Notes: generated from the letters alone by a model not told the origin. 64,000 bases of DNA from Luscinia megarhynchos (GCA_034336665.1 JAPFBE010000032.1:2790001-2854000), one strand, 5' to 3'. Positions 44,926 through 57,463 are shown, counted from the first letter of the stretch. Numbers and translations: made by a program.

Positions 44926-45774
44926 TGGTATGGCAACAGCTGATGGGGGTTCTTTCTGACCCCCAGGAGCTCTACAGGCACCAAACTCCGGAGCTCTATA
45001 AGGCTCCTGCTCTGAGCTTTTAGGCTTTTACTTGTTGGGTAATTCTCTAAATAAGCAATGCAACTAATAGTTAAAAAGGCTATTTATTACAAAGCACATT
45101 TTATTACAAAGCACATCAGTCTCAACAGGCAATAGCAAAAGCAATGGCAAGCGGTGGCAAAAGCAGCAACAATAAGCAAATGGCTATAAGCCAGAATGGT
45201 TAAAGCAAGTGGCTAGAAGCTGAATAGCTAAAAGCAACAGCTCTCTGGATACATACTGTTATATAGCATTTTTCCAACAAGCTAAGATGCAAACTCAGAC
45301 CACTACTCTTTAACCTATTAGAATTCTAGTTTCTTAGCTCACCAGGTTACGTGCAACACTACGCATAGATTCTATCTTGCTCTATCTAAGAAATGTAAGC
45401 AATATTCTTACTATAACTCTATTATGTCTAAGTCCTGTCTACAACTACAGGCCTTGAGCCTCTACTCAACATATCAATGTGTTTACAACCTTCACTAGAA
45501 CACTTTCTGCTACTGTGGTATCTGAGGCTTTTTACTTACTAAAAACATTTCTGCTCCTACTAAACCTTACTGACTTACTTCTACTTAATGTGAAAATGGC
45601 TTAATATATTTTAATCCATCCAAAGGCTTTAACTCAATCTCTGCACCTTGAATTCTCTCTGAAGAATTCAGAGAGACCCTAACTCACTGACTCCAACATT
45701 CTGGGGAACCATGCCAAAGACCCTACAGAAGTAACCTTCCCCTTTAAGGCTGGGACAGTGCACAATACCACACA
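44926..45774 (-). mobile_element. Probable solo LTR, minus strand
   Basis: Follows the CR1 RT remnant. It begins with TGGTATGGCAAC and ends with ATACCACACA, a partial inverted terminal match. GTAATAAATAGCC on the minus strand (45078-45092) is a polyadenylation signal, and AGCAAAAGC/AGCAATGGC-type short repeats lie at 45120-45240. No target duplication found. Confidence 0.55.
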
Positions 45775-46568
45775 TTAAACTCCTGGACACATTCCTAGAT
45801 ACTATGCTGTCTGTTGAGCTCCTCGTGTTACATAGCTACTTGTCTGAAGAGTTCTTTTAACTGGGCACAGTTCTGTAGCTACGACATCAACCACTGCCTT
45901 CAGCAGCTAGAGGGACAAGGGGGATTTCCAGATACTGGAGTTCCATGCAGCCTGAGATCTGGACAGCTATAATCGATCCTTTAGAATTCTGGGAATTCTA
46001 TTTCAGTGGAGATGTCAGCATAGATAGTCTGTAGTGCTTCTGTTTGGGTGACTGCCTCGTAGTTGCAACAGATGGACACCATTTTCTATCAGATCACTGT
46101 GACATCTTAGGACAGAACAGAAAGGGATAGCAGGTACTAGCAAGAAGGGAAGAAAGAAAAGGGACCCAACTTCAGCCAACAGAATTTTTTACAGCACAAT
46201 CTGAAATTTTTAGGTCCTTTAGTTATAACTAGCAATTATTTTCTTGACACGTGCCTATAAATGTAACGTATGGGAAGAATAGCAACTACTATGGTAAGTA
46301 AACCTGCTCCCCCTTGGGAGTCTATGCCTGATAATGCAAAACAAACCCCCCCAACTCCTATTGACTTATTCTGAAATAAAAGGCCCTTTGCTCCTTGCAA
46401 GTGTAGCTGGTAGCATTATATTTTTAGACCCTGTTCTGTACTAGAATAACTGTTCATTGAGTTTCTGAATTATTGTGTGGGTTGTGTTTGCAAGCTAAGG
46501 ATAAGTGGACTGATTTCTTTTAATAATTTCCTTTCACCATAGATGTAAAAATGTTCTTTTTCTTTCAG
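45775..46568 (+). other. Intron-like sequence before the first RNF38 exon
   Basis: No ORF or clear repeat. Ends in a pyrimidine-rich tract and CAG acceptor (TTCTTTTTCTTTCAG) at 46568. Confidence 0.6.
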
Positions 46569-46739
46569 ATGCTTCAGGCATGTTCAGTCCAACATCTACC
46601 GATACCATATGCAGTGTTCCCACCTCCGATTTCTAATGACCCATTTCTTTTGCATCCTCCTCACCTTTCTCCACATCACCCATCTCACCTGCCACCTCCA
46701 GGGCAATTTGTTCCCTTCTAAGCACAGCAGCCACGTTCA
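46569..46739 (+). pseudogene. RNF38: RNF38 exon A with nonsense codon
   Basis: Reads MLQACSVQHLPIPYAVFPPP, then HPPHLSPSHPSHLPPPGQFV and PF, then TAA at 46719-46721, then AQQPRS. Acceptor ...TTTCAG, donor GTAAGT at 46740. Length 171 bases, phase 0. Confidence 0.85.
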
Positions 46740-47345
46740 GTAAGTAATGCTTATTATTCCCTCTTCTAAAATATTTGGGTGTTGATCAGCAAATAATACT
46801 CTTGTCTTTCTAATAACATTCTGGTCCAGAGAATAGATGGATCTTATTTAGAGTAAGTAAAAGGGTTTTGTAGTAGTGCTACCTGAGCAAGATTTAGTCT
46901 GAAGAAAAAAAATATTGTTTTGAAATTAATTTTTGATTCTTTTAAAATTTCCTCAGCTGTTGCCCACTCTATTTTCATGGAGACCTGTACTCCTGTCAGT
47001 CTGACAGAAGTTTGCTTAATGTATTGCTTCTGCAGATGATGTTCTTCCAGAAAGTAAAAGAGAATATAGACCTAATCATAGTGCAGCAGTGGTCTCAGAG
47101 AAAAAAAAACATTGTAGAGTGTTGGGAAAGATGAAACAGAGAAATCTTGCAAATATGAATGCCCAGATTCTGAAACCATAAGCGAGATTGAAATGAAAGA
47201 CACTTTTGAGATGCCAAGTCTTAGTTACTGAATTACCATGAAAAAATAGGATGGCCCCTGAAGGTAATCCCCTCTTGATAAGAACAATGTCCTCTGCCAG
47301 AGAGCAACTCCAAAGGTCACAGAAAGACTTGCCAGGGTCCAAAGA

Positions 47346-47712
47346 TTAGTTCTTAGAGTTTAAAATGTAACACACTATGCTAATAAAAGGATTACTGTAG
47401 GCTGCATATAAATGCTATATAATTTGTATTTTGTATTAGATTGGTTAGTGGAAATTAGAATATTCATCATGGAAGAAGATTTATTGTATTGCAAACAGGA
47501 AATCGCTCTCTTTTTTTCTTCTCTCTTCTCCCTCCTCTCTTCTTGCTCTCTTCTCCCTCTCTTTCTCTCTCTCTCCCCCCTTTTATCTCTTCTTGTCCTG
47601 CTCTGGGGCTGTGCCGGGCAGCCCCTAGCAGGATCTTTTATAATAAACTGCAACTGTAACATTTAGTTTATACAGAGCGCTTGAGTTTTGTCCCCGACCG
47701 TCTATCCCGACA
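47346..47712 (+). mobile_element. Probable solo LTR in the first intron
   Basis: Ends in TATCCCGACA. Contains a CT-rich run (47507-47582) and AATAAACTGC near 47642. The 6-mer caaaga on both sides (47340-47345, 47713-47718) may be the target duplication, although the 5' end then lacks TG. Start uncertain. Confidence 0.5.
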
Positions 47713-48884
47713 CAAAGACTCCCGCAGAGTCCCACAGTAGAGAGACCAGAAAGCACAAAGCATTATTTCTATTGCATGCTTCCACCACATTAATTCACAG
47801 TTTATTTAAAGTGAGTATCCCCCCCGAACACTAGTGTGAAAAGTATTACTTAAACCTTCGACAGCCTACTGGAATCTCTTTTCTCCCTGCTTTTGGAAAT
47901 TATTGACTCTTTTCACTTAAACGAACTTGTGTGAAAAGTTAATGCCTTCATAAGAGGGCTTATGCAAATATGAGGGAAGATGTTATTTTAAACACAAAAG
48001 AAAAAATTAGATTTTGCAATTTCTACTTATTAATCTTCTGCCAGAGGTTAATAGTATCGACTGGCTAATCTTCTTCCAGGCACATATTTTTCTTTGGAGT
48101 TCTACCAATATTTCATTAATTCAGAAATACATCATTTCAGCATTACTGACAAATACTGCTCAGACTGTTTTGAGTAGTAACGACTACTGCTTTGTTATAT
48201 ATCAGGTGTTAGTACTACTGTAATAATTTCATTTTAGTCATGGGGGAACAGTTCCACATTGTTTTCTCTGATAATAAAGATGTTTTCCCTCAGAAAATGT
48301 TGGAGCTTCTTTCTTAACGTAGATTGCTAATTTAGCTTCAGGGATAGGCTCCCTTGTTAACTTTTAGCTCTGCTTGATAGCTTGTTTTTTGCTGTCAAGT
48401 CTTACTAGAAGAATTATTTCCTTAAATATGCTGTTTATTTAAAGTTTATTCAGAGGAATGGGTGAACAATTTTCTTTTTCCTTTGCTTCCACAAGACGAC
48501 TAGCATATCTGACTGTTTTGAAGAATATGGAATTCAGTACAGGGAAAAGAAGGGTGATTTAGTTAAATAATAAAGGTTTTCCTGAAAAATGAGACCAATA
48601 TGAGCTGAGATTTGAATTGATCTTTCCTAATAACATTAATATAGCTTCAAGATAATCTGTTTAGCCTAAATAGTGCAATAGATTTTTTATAAGAATAAAT
48701 AGTTTTGTTTATAAAGATTGTTTTTTGCCTCACAGTTCTTCTTGTGAGAAACTTTATTTTTCATATATCAGTGTACCTTCAATAATTTCTTATGGTGCTG
48801 AAGTAGAACTATTTTCCTCACTTTGAGAACATGCCTCTATTAAGGAAGTCAGTTGCTGTCTTGTATACAATCTGATGAAAAGGA
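47713..48884 (+). other. Intron, nothing recognised
   Basis: A/T-rich sequence with no coding or repeat signature I can name. Confidence 0.5.
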
Positions 48885-51800
48885 TCATAAGATCACAGGA
48901 TAATTCAGATGTGAAGACACCTCAGGAGGTCTCTAGTTCAATTTTCTGTTTAAAATAGGACCAGCTATGAGGTCAGGTGAGAGTGCTCAGGACTTTTTCC
49001 AGTTGGGCCTTGAAAACCTCCAAAGATGGACACAGCACAAATTATCTAGGCTCCTGTTCCAGTGCTTGACTCTTCTCATGGTGAAAAAGCTTCTATTTGT
49101 ATTTAGCTGAAACCTCTTTTGCCCATTGTCTCTTGTCCTTCTACCATGCATCACTGTAAAGAGCCTGGGTCCATCTTATGGATCAAATCTCTGCAGGTAT
49201 TGGAAGGCCACTGCTATATTTCTTTCTCTGCTCCTCCAAGCCTTTTCTTCTCCTGGCAGAAAAAGCTCAGTTCCCTCAAGATCTTCTAATAAGACAAATG
49301 CTCCAGTCCTCTGACCATCTTAGTGGCCCTCCTTTGAGCTTGCTTTACTTTAACAATCTCTTTTTTGAGTGCCAAAACCAGATATAGTATTCAATATGAG
49401 GTCTAACAAGTGTTGATTAGAAGGTGGAAAATCACTGCTCAATCTACTAGCTGTGCTACTGTTTGCTAATACAACCTAAGATACTGCTAGCCTTTTGTGC
49501 TGCCAGGGCACACTGTTGTATTCTGTTCAGCCTGCTGTCTACCAAGGGCCCCAGGGCCTTTTGAGCAGAGCAGCTTCACAGCCAGTCATTCCCCAGCCTG
49601 GATTGTTGCCAGGGGTTCTTCTTTCTCAGGTGCAGGACCTGGTATGTGTCCTTGTTGAATATCGTTAGGTTCCTATTGGCCCATTTCTCCAGTCTGTTCA
49701 CATCCTGATGTATGGCTGCTTTACCTTCCAGTGTATGAACTGTTCCCTGCAATTTGAGACCAGCTGAAGACTTCATGAGCAAGTATTCTGTCTCTTCCAG
49801 GTGATTGATAATGTTGAAGAGGATGGGTCCCTGTGGTATACCACTTATAACCAGCATCTTGGTAGAGGTATAACCCATTAACCACCATGATCTAAAAGCC
49901 TGATCATCCAAACATTTTTTATCCATCTAGTTGTCCACCCATTCCAGACTGTAACATACTAATTTGGTATGCTGGCTTTGCATTAAATTGATTATGGTGA
50001 GGAGAAAAAAAGTCAGCCACAGAAGGGATTTTTTTCTGTGAGGAGCACTAACAACTTCCTCCGTGCCTGGCAACACCAATAGCTGGCTAGCTCTGAAGAT
50101 GGGCACACTGCTAAGACAATTAGAAATGCTGGACATGGCTATATGAATCATATTTAGGAACAAAGAATACCCGCGGAAAATTCTTCTTACTTCCTGCTCT
50201 CTACAAGAGAGAGGAGGGCCAGCTGGCCCCCCCCCCTCCCAGCAGGGCTGGGCTGGGCCCTGCCCCAGAATGGCTGCCAGGCGGAGGGGAGCCACTGGGC
50301 CCCGGGAGTGGCCCCCAAGATCCTGCTACTGATAAAGCCATCCCGGTGCCTAGAGCAACTATGCAGCTGAGATCAGTGCCAGGAGCAGCCCCCACAGCCA
50401 GTGCCTGGCAGGGATCATGTGACCAATAGCGAGATGCAATTCCCCAATGCAAAGCCCAGATGAAATTAACCTTTTCAGTGCTGCAGAACTCTATAAAATC
50501 TTTTCAATTAATAGAGCTTGAGAAGAGATGACCCTACAGGTACCAATTCTCTCTCGAATCAGAGAAAAAGAGAAAAGTGAAGACATGTGAGGAAAACAAC
50601 ATGGCGACACCAAGGTCGGTGGAGAAGGAGGAGGAAGAGAATGTGCGCCGGGCCTTGGAGCTGAGATTCTTCTGCAAACTGTGATGAGGACTATAATACA
50701 ACCGTTTCCCTGTAATTCATAAAACGTATGGGGGATGTAGCATTCACCTGCAGCCCGTGAGTACTGGTGAATGTAGATGTTGAAAAGCTGTGATCTGACT
50801 TGAATAGAGAGACAGAGAACTTTTGCTTTCAGAGATAGAAGACGACTCTCTGCTTTTCTATTAGAGCAGCTCATCATTAAAAACTTTATGGTATAAGCTG
50901 AAATGGCCCACAAAAGCAGTTGTGGGAAGACTGCAAAGCATGGGAGGGACTTCAAGATTGCAGGTTCTGGGCGGACTGCTATTTGTGAAAATTAAACCTA
51001 CCATGAAAAGTTCACAGAGACTCCTCTCCCTAAGTGAACTGAAGAAAGATTATTTTTAGAAGTGATAAACTGACTGGAAAAATCCCAGGTTTTGTCTCTT
51101 TACGTTGTCAGTGGGAACGAAAGAGGGACTGGGGGGAGGAGTGGTGTTCTAAGGGTTTATTTTGGTTCTTATAATTCTTCTTTTACTTCTTTTAATAAAG
51201 TTTCCTTTATACCTTTTAAAGTTTTGAGCCTGTCTTGCCCTTAAAGTATTTTCTCCTAATTCTGATCTCAACCTCATGAGCTTTATTTTAACTGATTTTT
51301 TTCTCCTCTGCTCAATTATAGCAGAGGAAAATGAGTAGATGGTTTTTGTGAGTGCACTGGCATTTGGCCAGCGGTCAGCCTGCTACACTTGGTGACAAGA
51401 ATATTGTGAGAGATAGTATCAAAAGCCTTGCTAAATTTGAGGTGAATGACATCCACTGCTCTCCCCTTATCCATAAATCCAGTCATCTTATCATACTAGA
51501 AAATCTGGTTAATTTTCCCTCAGTATAGCCATGCTGACTGTTCCCTCTTCCATATACCCAGAAATATGTTCCAGGAGGACTTACTCCATGATTTTCCAAG
51601 GGACTGAAGTAAGGTTGACTGGTTCGTAGTTTCCCAGATTTCTCCTTTTTTTGATGATGAATGCAATTTTTGCTTTTCTCCAGTTGTCACAGATCTCCCC
51701 CTATCTTCACGATCTTTTAAGGATTATAGCAACCTGGCAAGGATATCAGCCAGTTCTTTCAGCACTCTTGGATATAGCCCATATAGTCCCACGGACTTGT

Positions 51801-51960
51801 ATGGATCAAGTTGTCTCAAGTAATTAATCTCTGACCTGATCCTCATCCACTCATAGTGGTTCTTTTCTAGATTCCTTTCTCTGCTCTAGTGGCAAAAGAG
51901 GGAGATGTGGGGGGTTATGGTCACTGTCTAGCAGTCATTCTCTGCTGCACCTTTCTTTTC
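48885..51960 (-). mobile_element. CR1 LINE, minus strand, split by an LTR
   Basis: The CR1 pieces are 48885-49967 and 51388-51960. Starting at the CR1 3' end (ATCACAGGATAATTCAGATG region), the minus strand runs back through the ORF2 end and RT (ILFNIINHL, RLEKWANRNLTIFNKDTYQVLHL, 49830-49620) into more upstream RT/linker after the inserted LTR. Degenerate. Confidence 0.82.
49968..51387 (+). mobile_element. 1.4-kb solo LTR in the intronic CR1
   Basis: Starts TATGCTGGCTTTG (TG decayed to TA) and ends CTGCTACA. Flanks tttgg (49963-49967) and cttgg (51388-51392) are a 5-bp duplication with one change. AATAAA at 51194-51199. Tail AAGTTTTGAGCCTG resembles the other 1.3-kb-type LTR at 26700. Confidence 0.72.
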
Positions 51961-52470
51961 ACACTTTTTCTCTGCTCTGGCATGAGTTTTTCATGGGCCG
52001 CAATCTGTCAAAAAAATTTGCTCTAGTGTGGGTTCTTCCATGGACTGCAGTCCTATCAGGAAAATCTGCTTTGGCATGAGTTCTCAATAGGCCACCGTTT
52101 CTTTTGGGAATATCAATCTGTTCCAGAGTGGGTCCTCCATGGGCTGCAGGGAATATCTGCTCTGGTACCATGGAATACCTCATCATTCTCCTTCCCTGAC
52201 CTCGGTATTCCCTCTGCTGTTTCTCACACTTTTTTTCTTTCCTCCTATTAACCATCCAGCTTTTTTTTCCCCCTTTCTTAAATAGTTTTTCACAGAGACA
52301 CTATCAGCACTGCTGATTGGCTCAGATTTGACCTGTGTTGGGTGGGTCCATTGCTGAGCCAACTGGAACCAGTTGTCTGGCACAAGGGAGCCCTTACCTC
52401 TTCCCACAGAGGCTACTCCTGCAGCCCCCTGCCTCTGCTAGCAAAGCCTTTGTAACAAATAACAGCTCCA
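51955..52470 (+). repeat. ERV/LTR-derived repeat with degenerate tandem units
   Basis: About four units of 45-50 bases (51966-52160) share CTGCTCTGGCATGAG / TGCTCTAGTGTGGG and CATGGGCCGCA / CATGGACTGCA. A segment follows (CACTGCTGATTGGCTCAG ... CAGAGGCTACTCCTGCAG) of a kind common in avian LTR repeats. Ends not resolved. Confidence 0.5.
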
Positions 52471-52585
52471 TAAAATTTTCACAACTCCTCAAAATATATA
52501 ATTGGAGTTGTGGCTTTTTTGGTATTAAAAAATAAATATTAAAACTGGTTTTCTATGAATACAGCAAACTCTCTGTTTCTTTTAG

Positions 52586-52747
52586 CCACTTCAAAGGATA
52601 GACAATGAAGTAGAACTGCTTGGAGAACATCTTCCTATAGGAAGCTTTACCTATCCTCCATCACATCATCCACAAACATTGACTTCCTCAGCTTCTATCC
52701 AGTTCTTAATCCATGATCCTTTACACCAAGAGGTTTCATTTGGAGTA
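52586..52747 (+). pseudogene. RNF38: RNF38 exon B, intact
   Basis: 162 bases, open: PLQRIDNEVELLGEHLPIGS then FTYPPS..., IQFLIHDPLHQEVSFGV. Acceptor TTTCTTTTAG, donor GTAAGT. In phase with exon A and exon C. Confidence 0.87.
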
Positions 52748-53150
52748 GTAAGTACTGGTTTTGTGCTACATCCTCATGCATGGTCAGTTCAACATCTTGA
52801 TCTTTGCTCTAAGTTATAACCATTTTATTAAAAATGGCATTTTTGCAATTTAATTTCATCAGTGGTTGCAGCTGTGGAAAGTCAGGGTGGTTGGATTTTA
52901 GGGTTCGACTTACTTCATAGATTCTGAGGGCTCAAACCTGGAAGAATGAAAACATGGCTTATACCAGGGGAAGAACTCCTGTATATATGTTGTTTAAAAT
53001 TCTCATTCCTATCCAACCAACTACACAAGCTAGCGCATTGCACCAAGTTGAAAGCCCTTGGCTTTTTGTTTGCAGCATGTTCACCAATTCAAGTCCTGCC
53101 TGTCCAAAACAGCTGATATACAAAGCCTTACAAAATGCTTATTAGCTAGT

Positions 53151-53597
53151 TGTCCTGGTTCCGTCGAGGACAGAGTTAATTTTTGCAGTAGCCATGAGCA
53201 GCCAGAACCTGAAGCTGTGTGAGGATGGCTAGGAAGCTATTCTGTACCCCCTCACATCAATTGCCAGGGGACTCTCTGGCTTCTGAGAAGAATGGTGTGG
53301 CTTTCTAGTGGAACAAAGCATGGCAGGGTAGGGAACCCATCTGCCATTGTTCACTGTCACCCAGGGTCCTCAGTGAGCATTTTTGCATGCGAATCACCTT
53401 CTTTTTTGTATAATTTTGTTTTGAATATTGTTGCTGTTAGTGTTCATTTTCTGATTCCATTGCTGTTTCCAGTAAATTGTTCTTCTCTCAATCTGTGATC
53501 TCTGCCATTTGTGCCTCCCATTCGGGGGGAGGGGAGCAGTTCATGATCTCTTTAGTGGGAGTGCTAAATTGGGGAATACAATTCCTAAACCCCAACA
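53151..53597 (+). mobile_element. Solo LTR, same family as element F LTRs
   Basis: 447 bases, TGTCCTGGTTCC to CCCCAACA, flanked by ctagt (53146-53150) and ctagc (53598-53602). Shares TTGTTGCTGTTAGTGTTCATT, GCTGTTTCCAGTAAATTGTT and GGGGGAGGGGAGCA with the LTRs at 60441 and 62525. Confidence 0.82.
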
Positions 53598-53838
53598 CTA
53601 GCTTGCAAGGGTTTCTGGTTAGCATTGTTACTTTTTATTTCCTTCAGGATCGTATAATTGTTTATTACTGATGAGATTTGTTGGTCAAAAAAATTAATTT
53701 TGAAAAGGCTGGTACTTTTTTGGCTTGGACAAGGCTGGCTTCTTTTGGATTATGCCTTATTTAAAATGTATTTCAGCACTCACTTTTCATTTAATTTCAT
53801 TATTAATTAAGACAAGAATTTCTTCTTCCTTTTTACAG

Positions 53839-53945
53839 CCTTACCCACCTTTTATTCCTCGAAGACTCACAGGGCACAGTAGATACCTATCACAGCAATC
53901 AATACCACCACACTCGTACCATCCCAGCCTATTACCATATGTGTT
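53839..53945 (+). pseudogene. RNF38: RNF38 exon C, intact
   Basis: 107 bases, open: PYPPFIPRRLTGHSRYLSQQ, SIPPHSYHPSLLPYV, ending TT of a split Leu codon. Acceptor TTTTTACAG, donor GTAAGT. Confidence 0.87.
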
Positions 53946-55109
53946 GTAAGTCCAAAGTAGATTGTACTCATAGACTATTAAATAACTCTGCAAGCTAGTT
54001 GATCCCTTCAATTTTTTTTTTTTATGTTTGGGCTCTATCACAGGTTATAGACCGTTCAAACAATCCCAAGGAATAAGAAAGCTTGTGGCTATTTTTAATG
54101 TTTCCAGTCTATTTAATCAAGTGAGCAGTTTGATGGCAATGTAGTTTGGGGATCTTCTATGCCTCTTTTTCTGTTGAAATCTCCTTAAAGATATTCAGTG
54201 TAGAATGACTACATTTTGTTCTTGGAGAACAGTTGAGTTATACCCATGGTTACATCTTAAAATCTACTTATGTAGTATAAAGATCTAACATTCCTTAAAA
54301 AACAAGAACAAAAGCAAAAACAAAACAAAAAAAAAACCCCAGATAAATAAATTTACTCTTAATTACTGAAATATAATGAGGGGAACCTTCCTGGGTATGT
54401 GTGTGTTTTGGGTTATTTGTTCGAGGGGGTTTCTTCCAATAATCTGTTACAGCTTTTGAACTTCTGCACCTGATTAACCATTTCTGAAAGAGAAGGAAGG
54501 GTAGAAGTATCATTAAGGGATTATCAGTAACCTTTTAAAGTAGATCCAATCTGCTGTAGATTAGATGTGTGACATGGAATTTATTGTTTGTATGTTCTGT
54601 TTCGGAAATTAATAAAAATGTTTGGAAAATTAAGATTTTTTTTAAAGGTGTCATTGATGGAGATAATCCAACTTTGTAATTTGTTGTTTTGCCATAACAT
54701 CTATAATTTCTGACTCTGCTATTTGACTTGCATCAAAATATCACCAGGATATATGACTCATTGAAGTTTCTAAATTTTGCATTGTGCATTTTGACAAAGT
54801 CTGTTCTGATGTTATAGTTGCTTGTCTGTTTACTCAGGCAAGATTGCTTGTGTGTCACAATCATTCCTGATTAATTTATAGTTCTGATGATTTTTTATTT
54901 CTATGGTTGTGCATTAAACTTTGACACATATTATTATCCTGGGATGGCAATACTTTTTTAACTAAAGAAAAAACAGTAAAATCACATGCTCTTCCCTTTA
55001 TATCTGCAGAGATTTTTCTCTGGCTGAATCCATGTTATATGGGAGTGCATAGTTTGGTCTGCTGTCAGTGTGGAAGTTGGCCCAGTACTCTGTTGTAATT
55101 ATCTTTGTT
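53946..55109 (+). other. Intron, nothing recognised
   Basis: Contains poly-A-rich (54296-54340) sequence but no gene or named repeat. Confidence 0.5.
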
Positions 55110-55515
55110 ATGTGCATTATTGAAAAGGAGACTGAGAGGCAACCTCTTCAACTTCCTGAGTAGGGGAAGGGGGGAGGGAAGTGTTGATCACTTCTCCCTG
55201 GTATCCAGTGACAGGATGCATAGGAACAGTTCAAAGCTGTGTCAGGGGATGTTCAGACTTGACATTGGCAAGCATTTCTTTACTGATAAGGAGGTCAAAC
55301 ACTGAAAAAGGCTTCCCAGAGAGGTGATTGATGTCCCAAGTCTGTCCATGTTTTGGACACGATATTTGGACAATGCCCTTAATAAGATGCTTTAACTTTA
55401 GGTCAGCCCTGGAGTGGTCAGGCAGTTGGACTAAATGATCTCTGTGGGTCACTTCCAACTGAAATACTCTATCATATCCTATCCTATCTTATCCTATCCT
55501 ATCCTATCCTATTCT
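55110..55515 (+). mobile_element. CR1 3' fragment with ATCCT repeat tail
   Basis: ORF2-end reading (GQHFS/RQLFNFLS then RLDIGKHFFTDKEVKH) and the CR1 3' end CTAAATGATCTCTGTGGGTC, ended by about eight copies of TATCC (55470-55512). Confidence 0.82.
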
Positions 55516-55919
55516 GAGTTCTTGAACACGTTTGTATTGGAGAACTAAATGAATTTGGGTTATTAATCTTCATTGATATATAAGTCAAAATTAAATCTGG
55601 AAACTGTTCAATATTAATATTAACTATGTGATGCAAGCTATCAAGAGATTAATTTCTGTAATAACACTGAACTTTACTGTAAGTATGAGGTTTCATAGTA
55701 ATAGACATGCAATTTAAAAATGCAATACAGCAAGTACCAAGAAGTGATGCAATTTAAGTCTTAATTATTTTAATTCTCAATTTCAAATTTAATCTTTTAC
55801 TGATTCTTAGAATTTCTTGATTTAAGAAAGATCAATAACGTAACTCTACCTCTGACATATGTTTGCAGGATTTCCTTCAGGAAGATTTTGAGTTTTACTG
55901 TTGTTTTTTCTTCTGGCAG
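55516..55919 (+). other. Intron, nothing recognised
   Basis: A/T-rich. Ends with a pyrimidine-rich acceptor TTTTTTCTTCTGGCAG. Confidence 0.5.
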
Positions 55920-56004
55920 ATCATTGCTTTCAGTGCCACCTGCGGTTGGACCAGCTTTCATTTTTCAGTTGAATGTGGAAGATGGAGAGGTAGAAAACTA
56001 TGAG
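55920..56004 (+). pseudogene. RNF38: RNF38 exon D, weak donor
   Basis: 85 bases, open: SLLSVPPAVGPAFIFQLNVE then DGEVENYE. The donor reads GTTGAT, with no consensus beyond the GT. If unspliced the frame stops four codons later (VDV then TGA at 56014). Confidence 0.8.
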
Positions 56005-57340
56005 GTTGATGTGTGAAGTACAAATTCGTGAGGAGCACATGTTAATACATGAACTTAAATGGTTTTTGCTTTTCAAAGACAAAAATCGGAATAAATAAAT
56101 ATAATGTTTATGAAGACAGGATGCTGAAACATTATTTTTCCATACTAGTTTCTAACACTGGATGTTAGAAACACCCTTATTTTGTATCTATTCCCTTTCC
56201 TCAAATCTGTCCTTTTAGATTAGCAATGCTTAAATTATTCATCTTTTCATTCTAGATGTGACTCTTTGGCAATTTTTCTTGTTTTTAAAATATTGATCAT
56301 AAGCATCCTAATCTTTTGAATATGCTATAACTTAGTGCTTTTTATGTGCCTTGCTATCTTTACAGATTAGTATTAACATTGTAGAATCAGTTTGGGTAAA
56401 CATGCTGTTGGCAAGAAGCTCTTAATATATATTTTCTCTTAACAATAAGGACAGCACAGCAAATCACATATTTTGAAATAAAATGTCAGTCTGAGATAAC
56501 TGAGGGCTGATCCCAGCTCTTGTCCTTGTTGCTTCTCAGGCTGTTGGATTCCCATCAGATTCTGTTGATCAGCCCTCAGCTACTGCCTACCCCTCCTCAT
56601 GTATCTATTTTGCCTTGATTCTGCTCAGACATATTAATACTTTTGCATAGCATTTGCAGTGTAAGGAAAGGCTCTCCTATAATGCTTATTGTGCTAATTA
56701 AAAGAAGCATCATATTGTAGCTGGCATTTTGGGCTTTTGGTTTTGGGCTATTTGAGAATCACTATTCTTTGCATCTTTCATCAAATCTCTTAACTTCTGT
56801 GCTTCAGTTCTCTATCAAGTTTATATTGATGCTTTTCTGGAGCCCCTCATGTGGGAGCAGAAATTATTTACATGAGGATCACTTAGGTACAGTGTTCTAC
56901 CTGTATGAGTAAAAAATTTCATCAGAAAGTGTCTCTACTCAGTTTGATGTAAAGCCTTTTTTACCAAAGGCTCAGCATAAAATCTCCATGTCTCACTTCA
57001 GTTAGCCCAAGAAGTGGAATGTGAGTAAAAAGTTGTCCTTTTAAACTCTTGGACACATAGAGTTAGGCTCATTGCATCCTCCTTGAAAGCAAGTTTGTCA
57101 ACATTTTCTTCTGGTTACTCGCACAACTGTGTGGGGGATGGGGAAAAGGGAATTAACATCCAAAGTAAAACATGTATCAAGCTGTGAATACAGTTACAGA
57201 AGTGATTAAGTTAGGTCATGGATATTTGGAAATCCCGAAGACACTCTTATTCAGTTCAGAACGATTCATCAATTATCAAATTTTGCAAGACGTCTTTCCA
57301 TAGTGCTTGCAGTTGTAGAGAGAGAAGCAAGTCTAAATAT
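56005..57340 (+). other. Intron, nothing recognised
   Basis: Unique-looking A/T-rich sequence without ORFs of note. Confidence 0.5.
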
Positions 57341-57463
57341 GCCTTGATTAGCTCAGTTGGTTTGAGCATGGTGCTAATAATTCCAAGGTCATGTGTTCAA
57401 TCCCCATATGGGCCATTCACTTGATTCTTGAGGGTCCCTTCTGACTCAGAAGATTCTGTGATT
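57341..57463 (+). mobile_element. tRNA-Ile-derived SINE with CR1-like tail (TguSINE1-like)
   Basis: GATTAGCTCAGTTGGTTTGA (A box) then GTGCTAATAATTCCAAGGTC and GTGTTCAATCCCCAT (B box), ending GGCCA: a clear tRNA-Ile body with changes. It is followed by CTTGAGGGTCCCTTCTGACT and GATTCTGTGATT, a CR1-type 3' tail. This is the known design of the songbird SINE TguSINE1, moved by CR1 machinery. Not a functional tRNA gene. Confidence 0.85.

Larger units (their letters stand above)
31605..44935 (-). mobile_element. CR1 LINE, minus strand, host of three insertions
   Basis: The CR1 pieces are 31605-31851, 32531-32602, 36204-36604 and 44739-44935. Read on the minus strand from 44935 they give RT segments of the GWIRNWLDG type, then DTDSGIKCTLSKFADGTKLSGVV, WADAKVMRYNKAKC (36600-36430), the ORF2 end and the 3' region. 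The sequence runs continuously once the solo LTR (31852-32530), provirus E and provirus C are removed. Confidence 0.85.

Noticed and set aside
57341..57414. Functional tRNA-Ile gene
   Set aside because: Stem bases are mutated, and a CR1-type tail directly follows, so it is a SINE.
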